In this document: piece after piece, positions 6,435-6,726 of the stretch | How the letters are laid out: every line of letters starts with the position of its first letter | Numbering within the stretch: the first letter of the stretch is position 1 | From: an uncultured Porphyromonadaceae bacterium | GTDB taxonomy: Bacteria; Bacteroidota; Bacteroidia; Bacteroidales; Muribaculaceae | Direction: 5' to 3' | DNA length: 6,726 nucleotides | NCBI GenBank assembly: GCA_938027385.1 | Contig: CALJBF010000003.1 | Span: 1-6,726 of the forward strand | Program-made: the position numbers and the translations under genes | The notes under the pieces: generated by a model | What the model was told of the DNA's origin: nothing | The model's database searches: none | Seen by the model: only the letters and a program-made list of their open reading frames with translations

Positions 6435-6470
6435 TTGTGCGCACAATTAATCGCGGAATTTATCGCGGAA
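6435..6470. repeat. 12-bp palindrome plus 9-bp direct repeat upstream of rpmH
   Basis: TTGTGCGCACAA (6435-6446) is a perfect palindrome. Immediately beyond it ATCGCGGAA occurs twice (6450-6458 and 6462-6470) with a 12-bp period. They lie about 22-60 bp upstream of the rpmH -33 box. The arrangement could be a protein-binding site, but no factor can be named. Confidence 0.4.
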
Positions 6471-6554
6471 ACTCATGTGGCCGCAATGAATTGGCGTGTT
6501 GAAGAGTGGGGCTGTGGAACAGGTGACTGAGGCTGCTGAGCTGGTGAGAGGGAG

Positions 6555-6572
6555 GCCGGACTTAAGTCCGGC
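6555..6572. repeat. REP-like palindrome, right copy
   Basis: GCCGGACTTAAGTCCGGC is a perfect 18-bp palindrome in a gene-free stretch. Its 16-bp core has the same layout as the copy at 656-671, with a compensated G-C to A-T change. CTGGTGAGAG lies upstream (6541-6550) and CCGGT downstream (6585-6589). Both have counterparts near the left copy. Confidence 0.6.
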
Positions 6573-6691
6573 GCAGGAACAAACCCGGTGGCTGGAAATT
6601 TTGCAGCGCCTCTCATGCTGCCAGTTCTGGCACCCATTGCCCCCGGTTGCCTCCTTGCAGTCTGTTTTATTGGGTCAATGTAAATAACCAG

Positions 6692-6724
6692 TTGTTAAAA
6701 TATGGAAAAAGAAAGCTAACTTTG
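6692..6724 (+). promoter_or_regulatory. Promoter pointing out of the right edge
   Basis: TAACTTTG (6717-6724) is a perfect -7 box. TTG (6692-6694) lies 22 bp upstream as a -33 candidate, in AT-rich DNA. It would drive a + strand gene starting just beyond the window. The gene itself is not visible. Confidence 0.55.
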
Positions 6725-6726
6725 CC

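Noticed and set aside
6496..6687. 63-residue + strand frame near the right edge
   Set aside because: It spans the REP-like palindrome, has no family resemblance and no promoter of its own, and the start choice is arbitrary.

Overview
The window looks like chromosomal DNA of a GC-rich Bacteroidales bacterium, possibly of the gut family Muribaculaceae (the family is inference). The order-level call rests on several sequence signals. Promoters follow the Bacteroidetes pattern (TTG/TTTG, about 20 bp, then TAnnTTTG) rather than the sigma70 pattern. Starts lack good Shine-Dalgarno sites. The 5S rRNA, DnaG and L34 sequences have a Bacteroidetes character. I see no integrase, transposase, CRISPR array, toxin-antitoxin pair or defence system. 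It is mostly a housekeeping segment with a few unusual details.

Left part (1-870): the 3' end of a 23S rRNA, a spacer of about 290 bp with small hairpins and no tRNA, the 5S rRNA, and a strong intrinsic terminator that ends the rRNA operon. Next come about 390 bp without a gene, holding a pyrimidine-rich tract, a REP-like palindrome and two candidate promoters.

Middle (about 870-4210, + strand): an exported class A beta-lactamase-fold protein in which the catalytic serine, lysine, SDN serine and omega loop are not recognisable while KTGT is kept, so probably a pseudoenzyme. It is followed by dnaG, the replicative primase, with an enlarged C-terminal half. The 77 bp between them carry a terminator-like hairpin interlocked with the dnaG promoter. 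The predicted dnaG transcript start is almost at its ATG.

Right part (6315 down to 4245, - strand): rpmH (ribosomal protein bL34, 51 aa), a GAAA-capped hairpin, then a compact cluster of a DUF695 protein, rsmG (16S rRNA m7G527 methyltransferase) and a glyoxalase-II-like metallo-hydrolase. DUF695 and rsmG overlap by ATGA. The cluster converges on dnaG with a gap of only 34 bp. Translation and ribosome functions (rRNA, L34, RsmG) therefore sit beside replication priming.

The right edge (6316-6726) has no gene. It holds the rpmH promoter, a 12-bp palindrome, a short direct repeat, a second REP-like palindrome that covaries with the one at 656, and a promoter pointing out of the window.
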